Assembly: GCA_028023455.1 (NCBI GenBank)
Contig: JAQFVV010006208.1
Coordinates: forward strand, 5,750,963-5,814,962
Direction: 5' to 3'
Length of the DNA: 64,000 nucleotides
From: Epiperipatus broadwayi
Lineage: Eukaryota > Onychophora > Udeonychophora > Euonychophora > Peripatidae
How positions within the stretch are numbered: the stretch's first letter is position 1; each line of letters begins with the position of its first letter. The position numbers and the translations under genes were made by a program. Of this stretch, positions 35,906 to 46,009 are shown piece by piece. Under the pieces are notes generated by a model that was given only the letters and a program-made list of their open reading frames with translations, had not been told where the DNA came from and did not search any database.

Positions 35906-36550
35906 TTTCGTTTTCACATCTATGCAAAAATATATTTTTAAATATATAATATACTCAATTTCATATACAGTGAAGCCATTATGTATGCTGTATCAGTATA
36001 CAGTACTTCAATTATATGCTATCAAAACTACAACAACAACAAAAAATGTAAACAAAGAGAAAAAATTCCAAAACATATAACATTCATAAATTTAATAAAT
36101 TTTACATTATGGAAGCAGCCATTTTGTTATCTTGGAGTACCAGATAAAATCATGGTTTTTAAAATATGTATATAAATTTAATAAGTTTTACAACATGGCA
36201 GTAGGCATTTTTCTGCATTGGGCACCTAATGTTTCTTCGTTTTATATTGAAAGCATATAATTTTATTTTTCACTTTATTATCTGCTGAATTTGGCATGCA
36301 GTATTTCATGTAATAAAATGTTTTTTAAAGCAATTAGAGTAGGCATGGTTTCTTCTAATTAGATTATTACATTTCCATAGGAGAAAAAATATTGGACAAC
36401 AAAAAAACTAAGTAAATTTTATTTATTTTTATATTTTGAGTTAATGTTAATGAATGAACACAAACATTAAATATCTATGTAAATGTGACCTCTCAATTTA
36501 TTATTAATAAAATAAATTATTTTTTTTTTCAAACTATTTATATTATAATT
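35906..36550. other. Non-coding AT-rich stretch
   Basis: Nothing recognisable beyond AT-rich sequence with short homopolymer runs. Confidence 0.4.
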
Positions 36551-36554
36551 TTAT

Positions 36555-37375
36555 TTGTATTTTTATATTGGACTATTTCCATCATCTAATATGCGTATAT
36601 TGAATGTCTTTAGAAAAATTCAAGTTTATTTAAATATTCCAAATACATTAAACTGTTAGTAATAATACATCAAACAGGTTAGTATATGCACAATGTTTCA
36701 GAAGGTATTATTCTCCCCTCTTCTTCAGATGTTGGTGGCCTGACCAGTGATAGTACTAACATGGGATTTGAACAAGGTAATGCAAGAATCTAAGGACCCA
36801 TGTTCGAATCCCATGCTAGTATTGTCACTGGTCAGGCCACCAACACCTGAAGAAGAGGGGAGAATAATACCTCTCAAAACGTTGTGCAATTACTAACCTG
36901 TTTGATGTCTATTACTAACAGTTGAATGTATTTGGAATATTTAAATAAAGTTAAATTTTTCTAAAGACATTCAATATGCATTTATACATATATTGCTTAT
37001 AATACTTCTTTCATATACACTTCAATGCAAACAAATTTTCTTAAAAAACTTCTTTATTTTCCTTACAGTTTTGACTGTCCAGCAGTCTTCATCAGAGCAA
37101 AGCAGAAGAGGGCAGATAAAGCTCTGATGAAGAATGCTGGGCAGTTGAAACTGTAAGGAAAATAAAGAAGTTTTTTAAGAAAATTTGTTTGCATTGAAGT
37201 GTATATGAAAGAAGTATTATAAGCAATATATATATATGAAAATATGTAAAGAAAGTGAAAGAGAAGAATAAGAGGACATTCAATATGCATATTAGATGAT
37301 GGAAATAGTCCATTATAAAAATACAGCTAGAATACCATCATCACAAACCTTCATGAAACACTTTAATCTTAATTT
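36555..37375. mobile_element. Head-to-head pair of family C SINEs, split by a D element
   Basis: The left copy (about 36555-36775) is in minus orientation and the right one (about 36780-36981, continuing at 37291-37375) in plus orientation. They mirror each other through CTGACCAGTGATAGTACTA, CTTCTTCAG and AACAGTTGAATGTA. The right copy keeps a box B-like GTTCGAATCCC at 36804. Both contain the hammerhead-like CTGAAGA ... CCTCTCAAAACG, in which the essential G of GAAA is A. Confidence 0.75.
36982..37274. mobile_element. Family D fold-back with 16-bp target duplication
   Basis: GACATTCAATATGCAT is present exactly at 36966-36981 and 37275-37290, within the family C tail, so D inserted into C. 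The arms 36991-37105 and 37125-37235 are inverted. The right arm has an exact hammerhead core CTGATGA (37122-37128), a hairpin ATGC-TGG-GCAG and GAAAC. The left arm has the same on the minus strand with CAAAAC. A purine-rich tail (37240-37274) follows the right arm. The long duplication argues for retroposition and against a cut-and-paste TIR element. Confidence 0.75.
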
Positions 37376-38170
37376 GTAACAAAATTACAAGCATGTTGAG
37401 GTGCTACACATACTACATAAAATCATTCTCTGGTTTGTGCACTTGTTATACTATACGCTTCTGTTGTTACACACTTTTTTCAGGTACCCTTTTGAATCAT
37501 TCTGCCAAATGATATTGCCATTTGAAATTATGGTGCCACATAACACATTTTTTTATAAAATGCATTTTGCATATTTGGCAATTTTTATAATGACAGAAAA
37601 GTTCGAACATTGTGAAATTCTGTTTTTGTTTACAGAAAATGACAGGGAAAACAGTTATAATGCTTGAAACAGATTACAAGCTGATCTCATAAAAACACAA
37701 GTTTATGAGTGGGTTAATTGAAATATTAAAATCACTACATCCCTAAAATGCATTGCAAGTGAAGTCCAAAGTCAAAATGAGGATTTTTTTTTTATGCAAG
37801 TGGTATTTTTCTCTCAGATTTAGTTCATCATCGTTAGGCATTTTATCTGCAAGTTCTGAAACATTGATGTAATGTGGTAAAATGTAAACATTCCATTTTG
37901 TGGCAAAGAAAAGAGTGCAAGCTTCACCCAAAAAAGCATCATCACTCAAAGCCTTGAGTGTGAAATATTTTTAAATTAAATCTAGCATGACCCAACTTAT
38001 CTATCAGCCATATTTATTTGATCTTGTCATGTGATTTTTTTTTTTTAATCTCGTGAGTGAAATGTCTCAATTTTTTTTTGCGGACTTATAAGTGGTGAAA
38101 AAACAACATCACAGGCATTAAATGCCATCACTTTGCAAGTGTTTCCAGCCCACCTTGAAAAGTGAAAAAC

Positions 38171-38311
38171 TACTAAACATCACATGATCACTATCTCATA
38201 CTAGCACATAATTGTTATTAAACAAGGAAAAACTCTCCATATTTCTGGCATCCATTGATTACTCTTGTTGGCACAGGGTGGCACTACTGTATGGAGAGTT
38301 TTGCATTGTTT
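38171..38311 (-). mobile_element. Family R1 short copy with 13-bp target duplication
   Basis: AAAAGTGAAAAAC lies at 38158-38170 and 38312-38324. The element starts with the inverted 3' terminus (CTAAACATCACATGATCAC, about 38174-38192), then AAACTCTCCATA. A body segment follows that ends TGTATGGAGAGTTTTGC in opposite orientation. The ribozyme is absent. Confidence 0.8.
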
Positions 38312-38610
38312 AAAAGTGAAAAACATGTTTAGTCTGCTGCATTGCATCAAATTGATAGTAACTTGAAAGGGATTAAATTTAGAATGCTTAAAAATAAATA
38401 AACAGTGTTTTATTATAAAATTCTGGTTACTTTTAGGCACCCCTGTATATATTAAAATGTATTTGTGTCATATATTTGTGTTAAAAAAAATACTGTATAC
38501 TTGTTGTTCAATAAATGCATGTTATTATAATTAAGACTCGTCAACTAAAAGTGAGTTGTTACATGCTAAAGAATTTGGAACAAAATATAGTAGATGTTAC
38601 AGCTCCACTG

Positions 38611-38905
38611 TGGCAGGATGGCTCAATTGGTCAGAGAGTTATCTTAAAATTTAATATTCAAGAATCTGAGGGGCCAGGTTTGATTCCCATGCTAGCACTG
38701 CCACTGATCAGGTCAGCAACACCTGAAGAAGAAAAGAGAATAATACCTCTCAAAACATTGTGTTTATACTAACCTGTATGCTATTACTAACAGTTGAATG
38801 TACTTGGAAAATTTTCTAAAAGATATTCTATACTTAATATTAAATAATAGAAATAGTCCAATATATAAATATCATCATCACAAATCTTTAGGAAAACACC
38901 AGAAA
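38611..38905 (+). mobile_element. Family C SINE, most complete copy
   Basis: The tRNA-like head has box A TGGCTCAATTGG (38619-38630) and box B GGTTTGATTCC (38677-38687). The body has CCACTGATCAGGTCAGCAAC, then the hammerhead-like CTGAAGA (38723-38729) with AAAAGAG...CTCTCAAAACATTG, then AACAGTTGAATGTACTTGGA. The 3' region has AATAGTCCAATATA and ATCATCATCACAAATCTT. RNA polymerase III transcription from the A and B boxes is expected for this class. Confidence 0.75.
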
Positions 38906-39023
38906 GAAATTTATATGCTAGATGTACATTCTTGACTAAAATTAGGTTTTTCATTGTTGTTAGGCTCAATCTGTCCACATAAATAGAAGTCACAGTTAAA
39001 ACAGGTAATGAAATTGTTTTCAT

Positions 39024-39245
39024 ATTGATAAAGGTGCAAAACAGAGCTGCATATTATAATTCCACCTTTTCAACTTGTGTATTGAATATGTAATGATGAA
39101 AGCCACATTGGATGAAATCAAATGTGGTTTCAAATGATTGAATCCAACATTAACGAATTTAAATATTCTGATGATACTTCCGTTTATAAATGAAAATTGG
39201 TAAATCTCAAGACTCTCACCAGGGAAGCTGAACAACAAATGGAAT
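39024..39245 (+). pseudogene. LINE reverse transcriptase fragment
   Basis: The + strand translates to VQNRAAYYN, and after frameshifts EFKYSDDTSVYK (the RT catalytic YxDD box; here YSDD) and KLVNLKTLTREAEQQMEL. This is the palm region of a non-LTR retrotransposon. Nothing else of it is recognisable around. Confidence 0.55.
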
Positions 39246-39616
39246 TACAATATTGTAATTAATTACAATATTGTAATCCCCATTAAGTATAAACTACTAC
39301 ATTTTTTATTACTATGATTATAATTGATATAAGTGCTAGGAATGCTGGATAGAAAAATCTTAATGGTAAATTTTTCTTATAATATGCTAAGCAGCTTTTG
39401 ATATCTTAATTCTGATATCATATTCATAGCAATGACTAATTGGATGAGAGGATTGTGGGTAAAAGATATAGCGTAAATTTTATGTAAATAAATAAGTTAA
39501 ATGGCCCACTTTTTAGAGAAAGGAAAACAGGATTTCTTAGTTAAAATTGTTGGCGATATGCCAAGGCACTTTTATCTTGCATTTAGAATCATTTCTTTCT
39601 ATATATACGACACTAG

Positions 39617-40012
39617 TCAATGTAGGCTCCAATGTGTGGCTGAGATTTTTTCATGGTCTAGAAATTTGGATGTGGTCTGGATTGTTTTTAGGCCTTCTAT
39701 AGATGTATTGGTGTTGGGACAATGTTGTTGTGAGGCTGTCATGAGATTCTCCAAAGTAAACAACACTGCAGCTAGTTTAACTGCAAGAAATCTTGTAAAT
39801 AGTATTGGGTGGGGGGGGGTTTGCTCAGAGGGAAGTTTATCTTTAGAACTATTAATCAACCTGCTTCCAATGGATGGGATTTGAAAGCTAACCCTATCTG
39901 AATCAGAATAGATTTTATTTATACTTTGGGAGTCTTCAGCGATGTAAGGAAGTAATATCCAGAGCTTGATGTTAATTATATCAATTACAATTGTATAGGA
40001 AAAGTAAACCAA
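39617..40012 (-). other. Longest ORF of the window, unrecognised
   Basis: An open frame of 131 codons on the minus strand overlaps a 127-codon frame on the plus strand. The minus-strand product is Leu/Thr/Ser-rich (FLAVKLAAVLFTLENLM, HCPNTNTSIEGLKTIQTT) and has no domain I know. Splice sites, a start context or a repeat relationship were not evident. It may be a decayed transposon segment, since an RT fragment lies 370 bp upstream; coding status is doubtful. Confidence 0.2.
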
Positions 40013-40172
40013 TGTAATATAGAATTACTATGATTATAATAAATATTTTGGTCTAACTTCATTAGAAATTTTCATCAAGACATTATAGAATAAATCTAAT
40101 TAATACAATTATTCTATAATGGCTTAATAATTTAATTAACAAATAATAATTTATAATACTTTATAAGTTATA

Positions 40173-40755
40173 GGGGATTTGAACACAGATCTTCAAGCCC
40201 CCTTCAGCTATCCAGTTTATCTCATACAACCAATATATATGACCACACACATGTGGAAAAAAAAAAGATCTCTTATATGCATATTTCATGCTGTATCAGC
40301 ACTTATCAGTTAGTCCAGATTATCTTCTTCCACACATATATAATCAGTGCTTAGTTTATACTACGATAGCAAATTGTCACACTTTAATGGACAGACTTCA
40401 ATCTACTAACTCTTAGCTATCCATACCATTGAAAAATTTGGTGATGGAACAACCAATTTTCTTGTTAATGCCAATATTATTGGCATCCCCATGTTGACTT
40501 TAAGGCGTTATGACCCCTCATGTATAGAACCTTATCCATTTAAATACACAGAAGAGAGCTGGTCAGGATACAGGCTGATCTGGCAACTGATGAGTGCTGT
40601 TTCAGCACAAAATATGTATAGTGAAGATCATTTATCTTTTTCACATGTGTATGGTCATGTGTATCAGTTGTATGAGATAGAGTGGATGATTGACGGAGCT
40701 TGAAGGTCTGTGTTCAAATCCCCTATATAAAATATATTTGTATTTAAAAATATTC
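40173..40755. mobile_element. Family B palindromic element with 14-bp target duplication
   Basis: CTTTATAAGTTATA flanks the element exactly (40159-40172 and 40756-40769). The arms 40173-40440 (minus) and about 40560-40725 (plus) carry the family B termini and a ribozyme segment each. The minus-strand one has CTGATAA and the plus-strand one (CTGATGA at about 40590, stem II GTGCT-GTTTC-AGCAC) has AAAA for GAAA. An AT-rich tail of about 35 bp follows the right terminus before the duplication. Confidence 0.8.
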
Positions 40756-40769
40756 CTTTATAAGTTATA

Positions 40770-41740
40770 AGTATAAAGATAAGTTACTACATTAATAATA
40801 ATGCATTTTTTACCTATAGTTTATGATTATTATTTACAAATGGAAAATAATAATTAGAGGATTTTTTATAGATAAAGGTGGCTTCACAGTTTTTATATAA
40901 TAATAATGTATATGAATGAACTTACATGAATAATCTCAAAAAAAAAAAAAAACATTGCAGAATAATTTCTACTCAAAAACTAAATGAAAATGAAGATTTA
41001 ACAGCATAGAATGAATTTCATAGAAGATTAAATGAAATTGGATAAATTTTGAAACATAGTTGTAACGATTGAAAGAGTGAAGAGTCAGCAGTTAGAAAGT
41101 GAGCATCTGTTTTCAAAATTTATGATGAAGATGTAGAAACAAATAATAGTTTTTATCTCCCTATTCATTATCATGAATAAAGGATCTAATGATCGAGAGA
41201 GTTAATTACAAACCAATGATCGGAGAATTCCATTTGAAAGCCTATAAAAGACTTTTAGTTAAAGGATCAATCAATTGTATTCTGTCCCTTAGACATGTCC
41301 AGAGAGTAGTCACATCATCAATTCATTTTTTCACACCATTCTCTTCATTGGCCAGCTCTCTAATTCCATGTAACTCTTCCCAGTTCTTTTCCATTCTTTC
41401 TTCTTGCTTCCACTCACCACTCCCTCCAAAACATCTATGTCCAATCAAGTTTCTCTTTCTTATCTAATTTTTCAATCAATTTTCTTTTTTCATTTACTCT
41501 TTTCAAAACTTCTTCATTCGTTATTTTATTCATATCCTTAAAACTAAAAATCAGAAGTGTTCAACTTATTATGTCACCAGCAATTATAAAGTTGATTTTG
41601 AATAAGAAAAATATGATATTTTGAATGTTGGTGTTGATAAAACCTTTTGGGAACGACTGGCAAAGATAGGCTATTTAATTAAATATATGACCTTATTTGA
41701 AGTTTTTTAATAATTTAATATATGTAAGTAGAATACTAGA
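40770..41740. other. Non-coding stretch
   Basis: The patch 41280-41460 is less AT-rich and open for 92 codons on the + strand (Ser/Phe-rich), without motif or splice signals. Nothing else is recognised. Confidence 0.35.
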
Positions 41741-41747
41741 AGTAGAC

Positions 41748-41995
41748 TAAAATAAAGAGTGTGCTAATAGCTCTAACAAGCTTTATCAATAAATGCCACA
41801 AGAGAAAGTATTTAAAATCTCTATCTAGAAATTATCCTCATCCTCTGACCAGTTTCAAGCTATTGGCTTTCCTCAGTGATGGGCTAGATTCTTATCGATA
41901 AAGCTTGTTACAGCTATTAGCATGCTCTTTATTTTAGTTTATAATTACAAGCTTATCAAATTAAGTTATGTGATGTATGACTTTATTTTATTTAC
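41748..41995 (-). mobile_element. Family R2 fold-back
   Basis: The left end TAAAATAAAGAGTGTGCTAA through AAGCTTTATCAATAAATGCC recurs inverted at 41900-41947 (ATCGATAAAGCTTG...GCTCTTTATTTTA). The minus-strand ribozyme reads CTGAGGA, AAGC-CAATA-GCTT and GAAACTGGTC: core consensus, but stem I does not pair. The right side continues AAGCTTATCAAATTAAGT, matched inverted at about 55805-55830. Confidence 0.6.
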
Positions 41996-42344
41996 TATAG
42001 TAGAAGTAAAGACTTAAAAGAAAAGCTTCTGGACTAAAAAAAAATCATTTTGTGTTACTTTAATGAAATAGATGTGTTTAACTCATCTTTTAGATGCTTG
42101 AATATCAGATGATATTCTGAGATACTAACAATATTATTATTTATTTGTAATATTAAAATCACACAAAGTGTAAAACTCAGCAAGGTTGTGGTTAATGTTG
42201 GACAGGAGTGAAAGAAACAAATATGACTTTGAGTAAATAGGTGATTCTTTATTCCAGAGAAAGCTGTTTGTGTAATCTCAAGGTATTAATATTGACTCAA
42301 CAACACCTGATAATATTATTATAACATGTGGAATGAACAAAACA

Positions 42345-42680
42345 TCACATGATCACTGTGTTTTTGTGAAGGTTTGTGATGATGGTGTTCTAGTTGTATT
42401 TTTATATTGGACTATTTCGATCATCTAATATATGTATTGAATGTCTTTATAAAAATTTAACTTTATTTAAATATTCCAAATACATTCAACTGTTAGTAAT
42501 AGCACATCACAACAGGTTAGTATATGCACAATGTTTAAAGAAATATTAGTCTCCCTCTTCTTCAGGTGTTGCTGGCCTGACCAGTGATAGTACTAGCATG
42601 TGACTTGAACCTGGGTTCTTAGATTCTTGAGTATTGAATTTCGAGGTAATGTTCTAACCAACAGAGCCATCCCGCCAAAG
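42345..42680 (-). mobile_element. Family C SINE sharing the R1 3' terminus
   Basis: On the minus strand the tRNA-like head (GCGGGATGGCTCTGTTGGTT, 42676-42657) and box B-like GGTTCAAGTC are followed by the C body, with CTGAAGA near 42560. The 3' end is AAACACAGTGATCATGTGATGTTT (split here: CACAGTGATC, ATGTGATGTTTT), the same as the R1 3' terminus GGTGATCATGTGATGTTTAG. Confidence 0.7.
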
Positions 42681-42889
42681 GCAACCGTCAATAGAAATTT
42701 CATATACTTATCTATGAGATTCCTCCTGATTTCTCCACTTTTTCCTAAGAGCAAAGTTGATTAGTGGTTTCCATACATTATGTATAATCACACTAGGTTG
42801 GCTTATGGGATTTTTTGCTATTATCATGTGAGCATCTTCTTTAAATTTTCTTTTTTGTACCTTTGCTTACACCAGTTGTTCTTAGCAAT

Positions 42890-43175
42890 AGCAAACTCTT
42901 TAGATAGTAGTGCCACCCAATACAAGCTTAGTAATCAATGAATGCAAGAAGGCTCATGCATAAAATCCTCACCTAGTGCCTACTCTTCCAATATCTCCAG
43001 ACTAATTTCTTGCCTGTGGCTTTTATCAGTGAAGAGCTTTGGATCAGAGAAATCACTGCACCTAGAAACTAGTCTGGGGATATTAGAAAAGTGGGCCCTA
43101 GATAGGAATTTTATGCACAAATCTTTTTGCTTCCATTGATTACTATGGCTTGCACTGAGTGGAACTACTGTCTGG
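42890..43175. mobile_element. Family R1 fold-back
   Basis: The left arm (42893-43010, minus) has AACTCTTTAGATAGTAGTGC, ATCAATGAATGC and CTCCAGACTAATTTC. The right arm (43063-43170, plus) has GAAACTAGTCTGGGGATATT to TGTCTGGAGAATTTTTAAGC. The minus-strand core is CTGATAA (dead), and the right arm starts only at the GAAA side of the ribozyme. Confidence 0.65.
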
Positions 43176-43374
43176 AGAATTTTTAAGCATAGGATATAGG
43201 CATCATGTGGTTTTATACCCTTTCTGCCTATGGAATGATGGTGGCTGGTTTTTGATAAACCAAGGATACCAAAATGCATGGAAGCTGAACACTATACAGT
43301 GATTGAGCTTGGATTGAAAACATTAATGGGTTTTGCTTTATAATTAACTAAATAGATAAAAGATGGCTGCTGGA

Positions 43375-43590
43375 CAGTTGCATGAGATCTTTAGATTTAG
43401 AAACAGTGCTCTCAGAGCCAAGGCTCCTCACTGATAAAAGCCACAAGCTAGAAACTAGTCTCGGTGGGGATGTTGCAGGAGTAGGCACTAGACGGGAATT
43501 TTATGCACAAACTTTCCTGCTTCCATTGATTACTATGGCTTGCACTGGGTGGCACTGCTGTCTGGAAAGTTTGCTACTGCTAATATGTGA
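43375..43590 (+). mobile_element. Family R1 single-orientation copy
   Basis: This is the R1 order without inversion: CAGTGCTCTCAGAGCCAAGG, CTCCTCACTGATAAAAGCC, GAAACTAGTC, a small insertion (TCGG), GGGGATGTTG, GGGAATTTTATGCACAAAC, TTCCATTGATTACTATGGC, then TGTCTGGAAAGTTTGC. The core has G8 changed to A (CTGATAA). Confidence 0.65.
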
Positions 43591-43943
43591 AATGTTAGAA
43601 TGATTAGTAAAACTATTTTTAAAAAATGAAAATAATCTTTAAAATTCATTTTCTACATAATCAATTCCAACATCAAGACATTGATTTTGATGCAATGCAT
43701 TTGTTGTAATAATTTTGGAAAAGAAACTAGAGCTCTGAAATAATAGGAAAGGATGATCATCAGAAATTGTGTTCATTTTTTATTTTCTTACTATTTACAC
43801 ATTAAGTTAAAGCATTCCTATAAAACTTCATGAGTTTTCTATGATGAAGTTTTCTATGGATTTCAATTTTTAGTAAATCATACTTATTTATGCTTGAGAA
43901 TTATTCATACTCTTTTATTACTTTTGCTTTAAAAAATAAATAA

Positions 43944-44526
43944 ATAAAAAATCAGATATATTAATCTTTAACTGAGGTTTAAAGTTTATATCTGTGCTAG
44001 AGATAATCTCTAGTTTCGAAAATGATTAGTAATAATCATTAGTGTATTTATCTGAAATGGATGGCGTCAAAGTTGTGAATGGAGGGAGTTTGACAATGGT
44101 AAATGAAAATGTAACAATTTACTCTAGATAAATACTTTGCATATAATAGAGATATATGAGAGATAGTGACCTGGGCCAACTGATGAGTGCTGGTTCAGCA
44201 CGAAGTGCATCTTGGGGGTCATTTGTCTTTTATTATATCTTTTATTTATATGAATTTGAAAAGAATGGGGAAGTGTGGAGGTGTTTATTATATCTATAAA
44301 GATATTACATACGGGACAGTGAAAAGTGAATAACTCCGTGTATGTAAATTTAAAAAATCAGATATATTAATCTTTAACTGAGGTTTAAAGTTTATATCTG
44401 TGCTAGAGATAATCTCTAGTTTCGCAAATGATCAGTAATAATCATTATTGTATTTATCTGAAATGGATGGCGTCGAAGTTGTGAGTGGAGGAAGTTTGAC
44501 AATGGTAAATGAAAATATAACAATTT
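43944..44526 (+). repeat. Direct-repeat hammerhead element (retrozyme-like), 1.4 units of about 408 bp
   Basis: The block starting AAATCAGATATATTAATCTT (43947) and ending TGAAAATGTAACAATTTA (44119) is repeated at 44355-44526 with few substitutions. A hammerhead and about 230 bp lie between the copies. A monomer with one ribozyme plus a partial second direct copy is what a cDNA from a circular or tandem hammerhead RNA would leave. The segment GGCGTCAAAGTTGTGA is shared with the 354-bp tandem repeat at 7.6-8.3 kb. Confidence 0.75.
44166..44221 (+). ncRNA. Type I hammerhead ribozyme, family B (near-intact)
   Basis: The core CTGATGA is at 44180-44186 and GAAG at 44202-44205 stands where GAAA is expected. 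Stem I inner helix: CCAA (44176-44179) with TTGG (44212-44215). Outer helix: GTGACC (44166-44171) with GGTC and the following AT. The internal loop TGGG/G between them is typical for natural hammerheads. Stem II is GTGCT-GGTTC-AGCAC, including the conserved G10.1-C11.1 pair. The triplet is ATC with cleavage after C44211. Stem III is only G-T and T-A around a 2-nt loop, so activity is uncertain. Confidence 0.65.
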
Positions 44527-44539
44527 AAAGCATGAACTC

Positions 44540-45958
44540 TCATCATGATATTAACTTTAACCTTGTTATGAAACCATATTTTCTTTAAATATTGTCATTT
44601 ATAAATGTTATTGTGAACACACACAAGTTTCGCTTGCAAGTGTAAAGAGGTTTTTTTTTAAAAAAATGCACGCTTATGTAGGCAATATTTAGTATATTGT
44701 TTATGATAACGTCATACTCTTTTTAAACGTGTCTAATTTCTTTTATTCAATTCTTTCAATACCTTGTTGTCTTGCTATGCTATACTTTAAATGTGAAGTA
44801 TGTTCGTATCTTTTAATATGAGATTAAGAAATCTTACAAGTTCGTAATTTTAAATATACTTTTAGTCATTTAAAATTTTAAAAATATATATAAACTCAAA
44901 AATTTGAGAAACATTTAATTAAGATAGAAAATGTTGCAAAGCAATTCGTATGACAAAATGTTGCAAAGCAATTCGTATGACATTTCAATGACATAAATAA
45001 TTATATGTTTACTCCGAAAAAACTTGAGCCGAATCAGGCCACTATGAAAAGATATAACCGTAATAGACATATTCTTATTCAATAGTACTGAATTAACTTT
45101 CATTCTTGCCAAAATCGTAATGCAAAATTAACAGTTATACCATTTCACAGTGGCTTGACTCAACTCAAGTTTTTTCAGATTATTTTATTCGTATATGAAA
45201 AGAGTTTCATGTTAATTAATTATGTAACTATATGTTTAGTTAAACTTAATAATACAAGTATGACACCAAAAAGTAGCTAAGCAAAACAACATTTAAACAG
45301 GACACTGTAGCATAAAGGCTTCACCAATCCCCATAGAATAATACCGAAAGATATAATCTTGAACCCAGGTATTAGTAAAAGTAGATTTGCCACCACTCAG
45401 TGCAAAATGTGCAAAAACCTTTCATTTATTGAAGTAGCAATATTTAAATGCATAAATATAAACACAGCAAAAAATATATTTTATATATAATTATGTGTGT
45501 ACATTTTAGTTTTCATGCATGTGTAAGTTGTATTCTGAAGGAACTTTTTCTACTTATCATTCCATTAAAATGTTCGTGCTAGCTCCCATCTGTCTGTAAT
45601 AATAGCACACACATATACCCTCATATACATACATATATTTATATAGAGATGTTTGGATTTTATCTCTTCAAGCTAGCAGACTTGGTTATCAAGTGTTGTC
45701 TTTTCCTTGCTGCTAAATGAAAGATTGAAATATCTTTACAAACTTGGATTGTATTTCCAGCTAAATTAAGAATGATTGAAAAAGATAGTAGATTGTCTGG
45801 GGCCATTTTAGAAGCAAAGATTAATTGGAACCCCCCCCCCGTGTGTATGTATGTTCTATGTCAAATTGTGTTTAATATTTTATTTACGAATAAGGAAAAA
45901 CATTAATCAATTAGAAATTACAGACTGCTGTTTTCAATCAATTTTTTTTATTTCTGCA
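44540..45958. other. Non-coding stretch
   Basis: A 26-bp tandem duplication (unit TGTTGCAAAGCAATTCGTAT plus six bases) lies at about 44933-44984. There is a C-run at 45831-45840. No gene is recognised. Confidence 0.45.
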
Positions 45959-45959
45959 G

Positions 45960-46002
45960 TGATGATAATTGTGATGAGGAGAAGGAGAGATTGTTTACCT
46001 AA
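45960..46002 (+). CDS. Possible terminal exon of the Ig-domain gene
   Basis: A strong acceptor (TTTTTTTATTTCTGCAG, ending 45959) is followed by a frame that, entered in the phase left by the 52-bp exon, reads S-DDNCDEEKERLFT and stops at 46000-46002. AATAAA signals follow at about 46076-46085. This would end the protein in an acidic tail. No homology supports it, the intron would be 13.5 kb, and a chance acceptor in AT-rich DNA is the main alternative. Confidence 0.2.
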
Positions 46003-46009
46003 AAAATTG

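Noticed and set aside
36723-36775. Active hammerhead in family C
   Set aside because: The core G12 is replaced by A (CAAAAC) in every copy seen, which abolishes cleavage in known hammerheads.
39501-39884. 127-codon + strand ORF as a gene
   Set aside because: It is fully overlapped by a similar-length ORF on the other strand, without motif, splice sites or start context; one of the two at most could be real.
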